Positions 17,384-26,260 are shown, counted from the first letter of the stretch. The stretch is 64,000 bases of DNA from Saccharopolyspora erythraea NRRL 2338 (GCF_000062885.1 NC_009142.1:7243584-7307583), one strand, 5' to 3'. Made by a program: numbers and translations. The notes: generated from the sequence alone by a model not told the origin.

Positions 17384-18583
17384 TCAGGGCGTCTCTGTGT
17401 GCAGGCGCCACACTTCGCGCGCGGCCCGCTCCCAAGTGCAGGCCGACGCCCGCCGCCGACCGGCCTCGATGCGCTGGGGGTCCGGCTCGGCGACAACGAC
17501 GCGCAGCGCCTCGGCCAGCGCGGCGGGATCCGAGCGGGGAACGGTGACCCCGGCGCCGCCCGCGACCTCGACCAGCGCCGGAGCGTCGGAGTGGACGACC
17601 GGAACCCCGGCCGCCATCGCCTCCAGCACCGGCAGGCCGAACCCCTCGGCCAGGCTCGGCGCGGCGAGCGCGCTGGCACGACGGAGCACCACGGCGAGGT
17701 CGGCGTCGTCGAGACCACCGAGCACGCGCACCCTGCCGGGGCTCAGACCATGTTCGGCGGCCAGCGCGTGCAGGTCGACACCGCCCCACCCCTGTCTGCC
17801 GACGACCAGCAGCGGCACGTCGGGCGCACCCGGGAGGGAGAGGGCGCGGACGAGGTCGGCGTGCCCTTTGCGCGGTTCGATCGTCCCGACGGCGAGGACG
17901 TAGCGGGGCGGCAGCTCCAGACGGGCAGCGATGCGGTCGTCGGTATCGCGGGGGCGGGGATCGGCGGGGTGGGCTTCGCTGGAGTGGGCTTCGCTTGGGC
18001 GGGCATCGCTTGGGCGGGCATCGCTTGGGCGGGCATCGCTGGAGTGCGGGTGGTCCGCGATGACGGACGGCGTGACGCCTTCGCCGATGACGTGGACCTC
18101 GGCCCTGAGGTCGACGTGCTGCGCCAGCTCGGTGGCGACCGCCGTGGTCGGAACCACGATGGCGTCGGCGGTCCGGGCGGCGCGGGCGATCGCCCGCCGG
18201 TGCCAAGCCACACCGCGCGGTGTCAGCGTCTCGGGATGTGTCCAGGGCACCGTGTCGTGGACGGTGACCACCAGTCGGTGACCCCGGCGCGGTGGAGGGG
18301 CCAGCGGCGTCATCGCGTGCACGCTGTCGCCGCCCGGCCACAGCGGGACACCGCGCTCCCACGCGGCGACGAGCGCTCGGCGCGGCAGCCGCAGCACGCG
18401 CGGCCCTTCGACGCCGTCGACGACGACGGCGCCCGGATCACCGCCGCGGCTGACAACGCTGGTCAGCCGCCACCCGGGCGGCGTGGTCGCGGCCATCGCG
18501 CGCAGCAGTTCGCGGGTGTAGCGGCCGGTGCCCCCGGGAACCGGGGCCAGCAGTTGCTCGGCGATCGCGACGAGTTCGGGCAC
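17384..18583 (-). CDS. Glycosyltransferase family 4 with a repeat-containing interdomain linker
   Basis: A 399-residue GT-B enzyme. LVAIAEQLLAPVPGGTGRYTRELL is the N-terminal glycine loop; VVTVHDTVPWTHPE and VVPTTAVATELAQH follow; the donor domain starts at YVLAVGTIEPRKGHADLV and includes SLAEGFGLPVLEAMAAGVPVV. Between the domains is a stretch of SDARP/SEAH pentapeptides encoded by 15-bp tandem DNA repeats. GTG 18583 begins the conserved sequence; 52 bp separate it from the divergent GT2 gene. The sugar is unknown. The linker may differ in length between strains without breaking the frame. Confidence 0.85.
   Translation of the reverse strand: MPELVAIAEQLLAPVPGGTGRYTRELLRAMAATTPPGWRLTSVVSRGGDPGAVVVDGVEGPRVLRLPRRALVAAWERGVPLWPGGDSVHAMTPLAPPPRRGHRLVVTVHDTVPWTHPETLTPRGVAWHRRAIARAARTADAIVVPTTAVATELAQHVDLRAEVHVIGEGVTPSVIADHPHSSDARPSDARPSDARPSEAHSSEAHPADPRPRDTDDRIAARLELPPRYVLAVGTIEPRKGHADLVRALSLPGAPDVPLLVVGRQGWGGVDLHALAAEHGLSPGRVRVLGGLDDADLAVVLRRASALAAPSLAEGFGLPVLEAMAAGVPVVHSDAPALVEVAGGAGVTVPRSDPAALAEALRVVVAEPDPQRIEAGRRRASACTWERAAREVWRLHTETP
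17971..18045. repeat. In-frame 15-bp tandem repeat inside a GT4 gene
   Basis: Five consecutive 15-base units: GGGCTTCGCTGGAGT, GGGCTTCGCTTGGGC, GGGCATCGCTTGGGC twice, and GGGCATCGCTGGAGT. On the minus strand they encode SDARP and SEAH(S/P)-type pentapeptides in the hinge between the two Rossmann domains. The period is a multiple of three. Confidence 0.9.
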
Positions 18584-18635
18584 GAATCCAGCCTGCCACG
18601 GGCGCGCGACGCCGCTGCGCGTAGCGTTGCCCGCC

Positions 18636-19658
18636 GTGACCTCGTCGGTGACTTCGCCTGCGGACCGGTCGGGAGCCTCGGCGGACCGGGTGCGCAGCAC
18701 CGTGGTGGTCGTGACCTGGCGCGGACGCGACCACGTCGGAGCCTGCCTGGACGCCCTGGCCGCCCAGGATCATCCACATAGGACCCTGGTGGTCGACAAC
18801 GCCTCGGACGACGGCACGGCGGAGGTGCTCGCGGCCCACCCGTCCCAGCCAGAAGTGCTGCGGATGCCGCGGAACCGGGGCTACGCGGGCGGGGTCGCAG
18901 CCGCTCTGGCGAGCGTGCGGACCCCTCTCGTCGCCTGGCTCAACGACGACGCGGCGCCGGAACCCGGCTGGCTGGCAGCGTTGGAGAACGCCTTGGGGGA
19001 AGACGACGGACCCGGCGCTGTGGCCGCTGCCTCCAGTACCTTGCTGGCACCTGACGGCCGGTTGCAATCGGTCGGCGTCCGTCTCACTGCGGACGGTTAC
19101 GGCGCGGATGCGGTGGGAGCGGACTGGGCTGAGGGAGCCGACGGGGAGGTCTTCGGCTTCTGCGGCGGGGCGGTGCTTATGCGGATGGCCGACCTGTGCG
19201 CGATCAGCGGAGTTCCGGCCAGGTTCTTCTGCTACTACGAGGACACCGACACGTCGTGGCGGCTGCGCCTCGCGGGACGCCGGATCGTGCACGTCGCCGG
19301 CGCCCGCGCCACGCACCTGCACGGCGCGTCAGCGGAGCCGGGTTCGGTGCGGTTCCACCGCTGGAACGAGCGCAACAGGTTGCTGACGCTGCTGCGGTGC
19401 GCCCCTGCTCCGGTGGCCATGAGGGAAGTCGTCCGCTTCGCGGCGATCACCTGCGCGCTTCCAGTACGGCGGTACGCGCCGCGGCCCCTGCGACGGGATG
19501 TGCCGGAGGCGGCGAACTTCCGCACGACCCTGCGGATGCGGGTGCTCGGAGAAGTTGCGGTGCGGATGCCGTGGACGCTGGCTGAGCGGCTGGCCATCGG
19601 CCGGCGGGCGGCGGCGGTGGGGCGGGCGCGGGTGTGGCGGGAGTGGGCCGGGCGGTAG
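18636..19658 (+). CDS. Glycosyltransferase family 2
   Basis: A 340-residue GT-A enzyme. TVVVVTWRGRDHVGACLDAL and LVVDNASDDGTAEVL bind the nucleotide, PLVAWLNDDAAPEPGW holds the acidic motif, and CGGAVLMRMADL with CYYEDTDTSWRLRLAG resembles rhamnosyltransferase-like GT2 proteins. The first 30 residues are Ser/Ala-rich and not conserved. GTG 18636 is assigned; TAGCGT at 18622-18627 could be a -10 box of a near-leaderless transcript. It is divergent from the GT4 gene to the left and followed by the repeat array. Confidence 0.82.
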   Translation: MTSSVTSPADRSGASADRVRSTVVVVTWRGRDHVGACLDALAAQDHPHRTLVVDNASDDGTAEVLAAHPSQPEVLRMPRNRGYAGGVAAALASVRTPLVAWLNDDAAPEPGWLAALENALGEDDGPGAVAAASSTLLAPDGRLQSVGVRLTADGYGADAVGADWAEGADGEVFGFCGGAVLMRMADLCAISGVPARFFCYYEDTDTSWRLRLAGRRIVHVAGARATHLHGASAEPGSVRFHRWNERNRLLTLLRCAPAPVAMREVVRFAAITCALPVRRYAPRPLRRDVPEAANFRTTLRMRVLGEVAVRMPWTLAERLAIGRRAAAVGRARVWREWAGR

Positions 19659-19668
19659 GGGCCGGGGC

Positions 19669-20215
19669 TTTCGGGGGGCGTCTTGGCATTGCGGGTCGCC
19701 TTGAGAGCGGGGGCGCGGGGCTCTCGGGGTGGTCACCTTGGCAATGCGGCTCACCTTGAGAGCAGCGGCGCGCGGGTTTTCGGCGCATCCAGCGGGCCCG
19801 GCGGGTCACTTTGAGAGCGGGGGCGCGCGGGTTTTCGGGGTGGTCACCCTGGCCTTGCGGGTCGCCTTGAGAGCGGGGGCGCGGGGCTCTCGGGGCGGTC
19901 ACCTTGGCAATGCGGCTCACCTTGAGAGCAGCGGCGCGCGGGTTTTCGGCGCATCCAGCGGACCCGGCGGGTCACTTTGAGAGCAGGGGCGCGCGGGTTT
20001 TCGGGGTGGTCACCCTGGCCTAGCGGGTCGCCTTGAGAGCGGGGGCGCGGGGCTCTCGGGGTGGTCACCTTGGCAATGCGGCTCACCTTGAGAGCAGCGG
20101 CGCGCGGGTTTTCGGCGCATCCAGCGGACCCGGCGGGTCACTTTGAGAGCAGGGGCGCGTGAGTTTTCGACGTACTCACCCTGGCCTTGCGGGTCGCCTT
20201 GAGAGCGGGGTTTCT
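19669..20215. repeat. Higher-order tandem repeat array (about 55-bp units, 166-bp period)
   Basis: TTGAGAGC recurs at 19701, 19756, 19811, 19867, 19922, 19977, 20033, 20088, 20143 and 20199, with spacings 55, 55, 56 repeated three times. Three unit types (A, B, C) therefore alternate in a 166-bp super-unit, with three full copies plus partial ends. Type A contains GAGAGC and GCTCTC as an inverted pair. Super-units are nearly identical while A, B and C differ more, so the 166-bp block was amplified after the three units diverged. 166 is not a multiple of three and each frame closes, so the array is not coding. Confidence 0.95.
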
Positions 20216-20296
20216 GGGGCGCTCGCCGCCCCCAGACCCCGGCAGGTCTCCGGGATGAGCGGGTTTTCGAGGCATTCTCCGGTGGGGCGGTTAGGC

Positions 20297-20436
20297 GGTT
20301 CTCATCCCGTCGACCTCCACGAGGGCTATCAGACCGCGTCAAGGGGGCCATTTTTCGAGGCAACCTGCGGTTGGCATCTTTGGGCCCCCTTGACCCGGTC
20401 TGATCGGGCTGGCGCCAGGTCGACGGGATGAGAACC
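20297..20436. repeat. Nested 140-bp inverted repeat, MITE-like or large hairpin
   Basis: The outer arms GGTTCTCATCCCGTCGACCT (20297-20316) and its exact reverse complement (20417-20436) enclose inner arms ATCAGACC/GGTCTGAT (20328-20335, 20397-20404) and GTCAAGGGGGCC/GGCCCCCTTGAC (20338-20349, 20383-20394). The apical region carries a third small hairpin CAACC-tgc-GGTTG (20361-20373). The element ends about 94 bp before the next gene. No transposase ORF is present. It may be a non-autonomous mobile element, a structured RNA or a strong hairpin terminator/attenuator. Confidence 0.85.
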
Positions 20437-20529
20437 GGGCACCGCCAGTTTTGTGTGGTGCAGGACACCGTTGTGCTGGTTTCCGGACTCCGCACCGCGG
20501 GTGGGGCGGCATGGTGCAGGCTTAGGGGC

Positions 20530-23040
20530 GTGCCCGATACGTCCAGCATGCTGCCCACCGTTTCGGTGATCGTGGTCAACTACCGCGGCACCGACGACAC
20601 CCTGACGTGCCTGCGGTCGCTCCGGGAGGAGCTCGACTACCCCGGTGACCGGCTGGAACTGATCTGCGTCGACAACGCTTCCGGGGACGGTGGGGTCGAG
20701 CGCATCCGCGGTGCCGAGCCCGGTGTCCGGTTGGTCGAGTCCGCCGAGAATGTCGGGTTCGCCGGTGGCTGCAACCTCGGGGCCCGGGAGGCGACCGGGC
20801 AGGTGCTGGCGTTCATCAACAACGACGCCAGGCCGGATCGGGCGTGGGTTCGTGCCGCGGTGTCGGTGCTGCGGTCGGAGCCGACGGTCGGCGCGGTGGC
20901 CAGCAAGGTGCTCGACTGGGAGGGCAAGCACGTCGACTTCGTCGACGGTGGGCTGACCTGGTTCGGCATGGGCTACAAGCGACACGCCGGCGAGGTCGAC
21001 GACGGGTCGCACGACGCGGCGCGGGACGTGCTGTTCGGCACCGGCTCCGCGCTGTTCGTCCGCGCCGAGCTGTTCGAGGCGCTCGGTGGTTTCGACGAGC
21101 GCTACTTCATGTTCTACGAGGACGTGGATCTGGGCTGGCGGCTGAACCTGCGCGGGTGGCGGGTCCGCTACGAGCCGCGCTCGCTGACCTACCACCGCCA
21201 CCACGCCTCGATGACCGAGATCGCCTCGGCCCGCGAGTACTACCTGCTCGAACGCAACGCGCTGGCCAGCCTCTACAAGAACGTCTCCGACGAGACGCTG
21301 GCCAAGGCGCTGCCCGCGGCGATGGCGCTATCGGTCCGGCGGGCGACCGCGCGCGGGGACATCGACCCGACGCAGCTGGAGATCACCCGCCGCCCGGACG
21401 GTCCCGACGACGGTGGCGAGGTCTCCATCGACCGGGCCGCGCTGGCCGGGATGCTGGCGATCGACCAGTTCGTCGAGATGCTGCCGTCGCTGAAGGAGTC
21501 CCGCGAGACCGAGCAACTGGGCAGGGTCCGCACCGACGCGGACCTGCTGCCGCTGATGCGCAAGGCCATGGAGCCCGCGTACCCGCTGCCGCGCTACCTC
21601 GCCGCGCACGACGCGCTGGTCGAGGCGTTCGGGCTGGACGAGGTGTTCGGGCGTCCGCGCAAGATCGTGGTCATCACCGGCGACGCGGTGACCGAGCGGA
21701 TGGCGGGCCCCGCGATCCGCGCCTGGCACATGGCCGACGTGCTGTCCAACGAGCACGAGGTCCGGCTGGTCAGCGTCAACGAGCGGGTCGATCCGCCGGA
21801 GTCGCCGTTCGCCGTGCTGGCCGCCAAGCCCCGCGAGCTCGGTGCGCACGTGGAGTGGGCCGACGTCGTCGTGCTGCAGGGCCACGTGCTGGAGATGGTG
21901 CCCGCGCTCAAGCACGCCGACTCCACCAAGATCGTGGTTTGCGACGTCTACGACCCGATGCACCTGGAGCTGCTGGAGCAGGGCCGCGACACCGACGACG
22001 AGCGCCGCGCCAAGGACCTGGCGGGCGTGACGAAGGTGCTCAACACGCAGTTGGAGCGCGGCGACTTCTTCCTGTGCGCCTCCGAACGCCAGCGCCACTT
22101 CTGGCTCGGCCACCTCGCGTCGCTGGGCAGGCTCACTCCCGGCCTCTACGACAACGACCCCACTGTCCGCTCGCTGCTGTCGGTGGTGCCGTTCGGGCTG
22201 CCGTCGGTGGCGCCGCGCCGCACCGGCCCCGCGATCAAGGGCGCGCGGCGGGGCATCGACGCCGACGACAAGGTGGTGCTGTGGGCGGGCGGCGTCTACA
22301 GCTGGTTCGACCCGCTGACGCTGCTGCACGCCGTGCACCGGCTTTCCCAGCAGCACAGCGACATCCGTCTGTTCTTCCTGGGCATGAAGCACCCGAACCC
22401 GGACGTGCCGGAGATGGGCATGGCCGGGCAGACCCGCAGCCTCGCCGGGCGGCTCGGGCTCACCGACAAGCACGTGTTCTTCAACGAGACGTGGGTCCCC
22501 TACAACGAGCGGCAGAACTACCTGCTCGACGCCGACTGCGGGGTCACCACGCACTTCGAGCACGTCGAGACCACCTTCGCCTTCCGCACCCGGGTCCTGG
22601 ACTACCTGTGGGCGGGGCTGCCGGTCGTGACCACCGACGGTGACTCCTTCGCCGACCTGGTGCGACAGGAGCGCCTCGGCGTCGTCGTGCCGCCGGAGGA
22701 CCCGGAAGCACTGGCCGACGCGCTGGAGAAGGTGCTCTACGACGCCGAGTTCGCGGCCGGCTGCCAGGAGCGGATCGTGGCCGTGCGGGAGCGTTTCACC
22801 TGGGAGTCGGTCCTCGCGCCGCTCACCGAGTTCTGCCGCGACCCGAGGCCCGCGGCCGACCGCCTGAAGGCGTCGGGCCCGCTGGTGCGCACACCGCAGT
22901 TGCGAGGTGTCGAGACGCTGCGCCGTGATGTCGCGCTGCTGCGCGAGTACCTCGACGCCGGCGGCCCGGTGGAGGTCGCCAAGCGCGCCACCGGACGCCT
23001 CCGCCGGCTGGCCGCGGAGCGGCTGCGACGCAATGGCTGA
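20530..23040 (+). CDS. Two-domain GT2-GT4 glycosyltransferase
   Basis: An 836-residue fusion. Residues 1-270 are a GT2 domain (VSVIVVNYRGTDDTLTCLRS, FINNDARPDRAW, FDERYFMFYEDVDLGWRLNL). After a linker, residues about 380-740 form a GT-B domain: KIVVITGDAVTERMAGPAIR at its start, VVLWAGGVYSWFDPLTLLHA opening the donor half, and a C-terminal nucleotide-sugar region VLDYLWAGLPVVTTDGDSFA. Such fusions add two sugars in sequence to envelope glycans. GTG 20530 lies just before the conserved part; ATG 20548 is an alternative. The end overlaps the next GT4 start by eight bases. Confidence 0.88.
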   Translation: MPDTSSMLPTVSVIVVNYRGTDDTLTCLRSLREELDYPGDRLELICVDNASGDGGVERIRGAEPGVRLVESAENVGFAGGCNLGAREATGQVLAFINNDARPDRAWVRAAVSVLRSEPTVGAVASKVLDWEGKHVDFVDGGLTWFGMGYKRHAGEVDDGSHDAARDVLFGTGSALFVRAELFEALGGFDERYFMFYEDVDLGWRLNLRGWRVRYEPRSLTYHRHHASMTEIASAREYYLLERNALASLYKNVSDETLAKALPAAMALSVRRATARGDIDPTQLEITRRPDGPDDGGEVSIDRAALAGMLAIDQFVEMLPSLKESRETEQLGRVRTDADLLPLMRKAMEPAYPLPRYLAAHDALVEAFGLDEVFGRPRKIVVITGDAVTERMAGPAIRAWHMADVLSNEHEVRLVSVNERVDPPESPFAVLAAKPRELGAHVEWADVVVLQGHVLEMVPALKHADSTKIVVCDVYDPMHLELLEQGRDTDDERRAKDLAGVTKVLNTQLERGDFFLCASERQRHFWLGHLASLGRLTPGLYDNDPTVRSLLSVVPFGLPSVAPRRTGPAIKGARRGIDADDKVVLWAGGVYSWFDPLTLLHAVHRLSQQHSDIRLFFLGMKHPNPDVPEMGMAGQTRSLAGRLGLTDKHVFFNETWVPYNERQNYLLDADCGVTTHFEHVETTFAFRTRVLDYLWAGLPVVTTDGDSFADLVRQERLGVVVPPEDPEALADALEKVLYDAEFAAGCQERIVAVRERFTWESVLAPLTEFCRDPRPAADRLKASGPLVRTPQLRGVETLRRDVALLREYLDAGGPVEVAKRATGRLRRLAAERLRRNG

Positions 23041-24067
23041 CCTGCGGGTCCTCGCCGACGCGACTCCGTTGCTGGGGCGGCGGACCGGCATCGGCCGCTA
23101 CACCGCCTCGCTTGTCGGTGAACTGGCGTCGCTGGTGGACCTGCGGTTGATCGGCTTCACCACGCGGGGTTGGCGGGAGCTGCGGTCGGTGGCGCCCGCG
23201 GGCGCCCGCGTCGTCGGCCCGCCGGTGCCCGCGCGCGTGCTGCGCTCAATGTGGTCGCGCGGTCCCCTGCCTCCGGTGGAACTGCTGGCCGGGACGAGCG
23301 ATGTGGTGCACGGGACCAACTTCGTTCTGCCGCCATCGGCGCGAGCGGGAGGCGTCGTCACCGTGCACGACCTGGCCTTCCTCGACGAACCCTCCGAAGC
23401 ACCCGGCCTGGAGGCTTTGGTGCGCGCGTCGGTCCGGCGTGCCGCGGCGGTGTGCACGCCGACGGAGGCGGTGGCCGATGCGGTCGGCACGCGGCTCGGC
23501 GTCGAGCAGTCGAAGATCGTGGTGACGCCGCTGGGTGTGGACCGGGAATGGTTCGACGCCGAGCCGGATGCGGAGTTGCGGCAACGTCTTCCCGCCGACT
23601 ATCTGCTGTTCGTCGGCGCCGACGGGCCCCGCAAGGACCTGCCCGGTCTGCTGCGCGCGCTCGACGAGCAGTTGCCGCCGCTGGTGGTCGTCGGCCCCGG
23701 GGAACCCGGACACGACGGACGCGTGCAGCGCATCGGCTACCTGCCCGACCCGCAGTTGCGCAGCGTCGTGGCGGGCGCGCGTGCGCTGGTGCTGCCTTCG
23801 CGGGACGAGGGCTTCGGTCTGCCCGCGCTGGAAGCCCTCGCCTGCGGTGTTCCCGTGGTGTGCTCCGACATTCCGGCGCTGCGCGAGGTGACCGGCGGGC
23901 ACGCCGAACTGTTCCGGTACGGGGACGCGGAGGGCCTCCGGGCGGCCCTGCACCGGGCGTTGGACGCAGGAGCGCCGGAGGCGGGCAGGACCCACGCGGC
24001 GAGGTTCACCTGGCGAGCCTGCGCCGAAGCGACATTGCGGGCGTATCGGATGGCGGCTGACCGGTGA
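23033..24067 (+). CDS. Glycosyltransferase family 4
   Basis: A 344-residue GT-B enzyme beginning MADLRVLADATPLLGRRTGI, with YLLFVGADGPRKDLPGLLRA opening the donor domain and PSRDEGFGLPALEALACGVP as the nucleotide-sugar motif. It starts at ATG 23033 inside the 3' end of the GT2-GT4 fusion gene, so the two are translationally coupled and probably act on the same glycan. It is shorter than most GT4 enzymes but both domains are complete. Sugar specificity is unknown. Confidence 0.85.
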   Translation: MADLRVLADATPLLGRRTGIGRYTASLVGELASLVDLRLIGFTTRGWRELRSVAPAGARVVGPPVPARVLRSMWSRGPLPPVELLAGTSDVVHGTNFVLPPSARAGGVVTVHDLAFLDEPSEAPGLEALVRASVRRAAAVCTPTEAVADAVGTRLGVEQSKIVVTPLGVDREWFDAEPDAELRQRLPADYLLFVGADGPRKDLPGLLRALDEQLPPLVVVGPGEPGHDGRVQRIGYLPDPQLRSVVAGARALVLPSRDEGFGLPALEALACGVPVVCSDIPALREVTGGHAELFRYGDAEGLRAALHRALDAGAPEAGRTHAARFTWRACAEATLRAYRMAADR

Positions 24068-24327
24068 CGACGGGAGGGCGCCACCTACGCTGGCGCCCTC
24101 AGCACGCGGGCGACCTCGGCAGTCGGATGACCCCCGGCAGGCGGGCAGGCTCTCGAGAACTCACCGGCGTCTCGTGTACGCCAAGTGCTGCTGAAGGCGG
24201 CAGCGCGAGGGGTAGGTATTGCGCGATTCCGCGCCGAAGGGCCGGGAACTCGCCTTTGCTGCCCCGCGGGTTCGCGGTTTGCGGCAGTATTGGCGCTCCG
24301 AACGCACCGCATCCGAGAGGTCCGCCG

Positions 24328-25149
24328 ATGAGCGACGATCCAGCCGCCGCGTCGTACGCCCAGTCGTCGCCGAGCACCATCGACACGACCGTTCCGCACT
24401 CCGCGCGGATCTGGAACTACTGGCTGGGCGGCAAGGACAACTACGCCGTCGACCGCGAGGCCGGTGACCGCTACCGCCAGACGTTCCCCGGCATCGTCGA
24501 CATGGCCAGGACCGGGCGCGGGTTCCTCACCCGCGTCGTGCGCCACCTCGCGGGCGAGGCGGGCATCCGGCAGTTCCTCGACATCGGCACCGGGCTGCCG
24601 ACCGCCGACAACACCCACGAGATCGCGCAGCGCGTCGCGCCGGAATCCCGCGTCGTCTACGTCGACAACGACCCGCTGGTGCTCGCGCACGCGCGCGCCC
24701 TGCTGACGAGCACGGCCGAAGGCAGCACCGACTACCTGCACGCCGACGTCCGGGACACCAGGGTCATCCTCGACAAGGCCGCGCACACCCTCGACTTCGG
24801 CCGCCCGGTCGCGGTGATGCTGCTGGGCATCCTCGGGCTGGTTCCCGACGACGACATCGCGGGCGACGTCGTCCGGCAGCTGGTCGCCGCCGTTCCGTCC
24901 GGCAGCTACCTGGTGATCGGCGACGCCACCGACACCGATCCGTCGCTGGTGGAGGCGCAGGACTACTACAACGAGCGGGACCCCTCCCCTTACCGGCTGC
25001 GCAGTCCCGGCCACATCGCCGGCTTCTTCGACGGCCTGGAGTTCGTGACGCCGGGCCTGGTGTCCTACCCGCAGTGGCATCCCGACGCCGCCGCGAACTG
25101 CGAGCCGTCGGACGTGGGCGCGCTCGGCGGCGTCGCCCGCAAACCCTGA
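24328..25149 (+). CDS. SAM-dependent methyltransferase, DUF574 family
   Basis: A 273-residue protein of the actinobacterial S-adenosyl methyltransferase family (PF04672). Diagnostic stretches are SARIWNYWLGGKDNYAVDRE near the start, the SAM-binding FLDIGTGLPTADNTHEIAQ, VYVDNDPLVLAHARALL, and LRSPGHIAGFFDGLEFVTPG. These proteins are very numerous in actinomycetes and their substrates are unknown. ATG 24328 has GAGAGG seven bases upstream. It stands alone at the end of the glycosyltransferase block, convergent to rmlD. Its last codons and stop are part of a 47-bp direct duplication. Confidence 0.9.
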   Translation: MSDDPAAASYAQSSPSTIDTTVPHSARIWNYWLGGKDNYAVDREAGDRYRQTFPGIVDMARTGRGFLTRVVRHLAGEAGIRQFLDIGTGLPTADNTHEIAQRVAPESRVVYVDNDPLVLAHARALLTSTAEGSTDYLHADVRDTRVILDKAAHTLDFGRPVAVMLLGILGLVPDDDIAGDVVRQLVAAVPSGSYLVIGDATDTDPSLVEAQDYYNERDPSPYRLRSPGHIAGFFDGLEFVTPGLVSYPQWHPDAAANCEPSDVGALGGVARKP

Positions 25150-25230
25150 CAGGCCAGGTAAATCGGACGAACCGTGACGGCGACCGCGAACCCTGACGAC
25201 GCAGGCGAATCCGGACGAACCGTAACGGCC
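25141..25230. repeat. 47-bp direct duplication covering the end of the DUF574 gene
   Basis: AACCCTGAC...CAGG(T/C)(A/G)AATC...GGACGAACCGT(G/A)ACGGC occurs twice, from 25141 and from 25188. The first copy contains the last codons and TGA of the methyltransferase gene, so the second copy is a duplicated gene end in the intergenic space. Confidence 0.8.
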
Positions 25231-25309
25231 CAGGCGAACAGCGGCAGGAATCGGCGGCCACCGGACAGGCACAGCCAGCAGCCAGGCCGACAGCAGTCGG
25301 GCCGGATCG

Positions 25310-25329
25310 CCGCCGGAGCGCGCCGGCGG
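25310..25329. terminator. Candidate bidirectional hairpin terminator
   Basis: CCGCCGG (25310-25316) and CCGGCGG (25323-25329) form a 7-bp GC stem around AGCGCG. It lies between the convergent methyltransferase and rmlD genes. There is no U-tract, as usual in high-GC actinobacteria. Confidence 0.5.
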
Positions 25330-25336
25330 CGCCGTT

Positions 25337-26260
25337 CTACCGGCCGCGCAGCGCGTCGCCGTCGGCGGCGAAGGCCGCGGCGAGCGCTTCCCGCCAGTGG
25401 CGCAGCGGGGTCAGCCCGCTCGCCTCCCAAGCGCGGCCGGAGAGCACCGAGTACGCCGGCCGCGGCGCCGGGAGGGGGAACTCCTCACTGCTGCAGGGCC
25501 GGACCCGCTCCGGGTCGGCGCCCAGCTCGGCGAAGACCGCGCGTGCGAACTCGAACCAGCTCGACTGGCCGCCGTTGACGCAGTGCAGCACCCGCTGCTC
25601 GGGGCCCTTGCGTTCGGCCACCCGTCCGGCCAGCTCCAGCAGTCCCGCCGCCAGATCCGCCGCCCACGTGGGACATCCGACCTGGTCGTCCACAACGGAC
25701 AGGGTGTCGCGCTCGGACTCCAGCCGCGCCATCGTCTTGACGAAGTTCTTCCCGCCCGCGCCGTAGACCCAGGCGGTGCGCACCACCCAGGCCCGCGCGC
25801 CCGAGTCGAGCACCGCACGCTCTCCGTCTAGCTTCGTGCGCCCGTAGGAGGTTCGCGGCCCGGTCTCGTCGTCGGGCTCGTAGGGCCGGGTCGCGTCCCC
25901 CGGGAAGACGTAGTCGGTGGAGATGTGCAGCAGCGGAACACCGCGCCTGCCGCAGGCGTCCGCCAGGGCCGCCGCGCCCGCGACGTTGATCGCCGCCGAC
26001 CGGTCCGGCTCCTCCTCCGCCGCGTCGACCGCGGTGTAGGCGGCGGCGTTGACGACCACCGGCCGCAGGTCGGAGTCGCGCGCGGTCTCGGCGAAGGAGT
26101 CCACCGCGTCGGCGACGGCCTCGGCGTCGGTCACGTCCAGTTCGCCCGATCCCGGTGCGTGGACCAGTGCTCCGGACCAGCCGGACACGATCCGCCTCAG
26201 CTCCGAGCCGACCTGGCCACGCCCGCCCGGCACCAGCACCGCGAGCCGGCTGCGGGTCAT
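25337..26260 (-). CDS. rmlD: dTDP-4-dehydrorhamnose reductase
   Basis: A 307-residue short-chain dehydrogenase of the RmlD type, making dTDP-L-rhamnose from dTDP-4-dehydro-L-rhamnose. Visible are the NADP loop LVPGGRGQVGSELRR, VNAAAYTAVDAAEEEPDRS, the LLHISTDYVFPGD segment, and the catalytic YGRTKLDGE. The ATG at 26260 overlaps the rmlB stop by one base (TGATG), so the two are translationally coupled. It supplies WbbL and perhaps other rhamnosyltransferases in this window. The epimerase RmlC and RmlA are not in the window. Confidence 0.94.
   Translation of the reverse strand: MTRSRLAVLVPGGRGQVGSELRRIVSGWSGALVHAPGSGELDVTDAEAVADAVDSFAETARDSDLRPVVVNAAAYTAVDAAEEEPDRSAAINVAGAAALADACGRRGVPLLHISTDYVFPGDATRPYEPDDETGPRTSYGRTKLDGERAVLDSGARAWVVRTAWVYGAGGKNFVKTMARLESERDTLSVVDDQVGCPTWAADLAAGLLELAGRVAERKGPEQRVLHCVNGGQSSWFEFARAVFAELGADPERVRPCSSEEFPLPAPRPAYSVLSGRAWEASGLTPLRHWREALAAAFAADGDALRGR

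Noticed and set aside
19447-20215. Open frames running through the tandem array on both strands
   Set aside because: The 166-bp period is not divisible by three, so each super-unit is read in a different frame. The peptides are low-complexity and no start signals exist.
19669-20215. Possible CRISPR array
   Set aside because: Units are contiguous and similar along their whole length, with no unique spacers and no cas genes.
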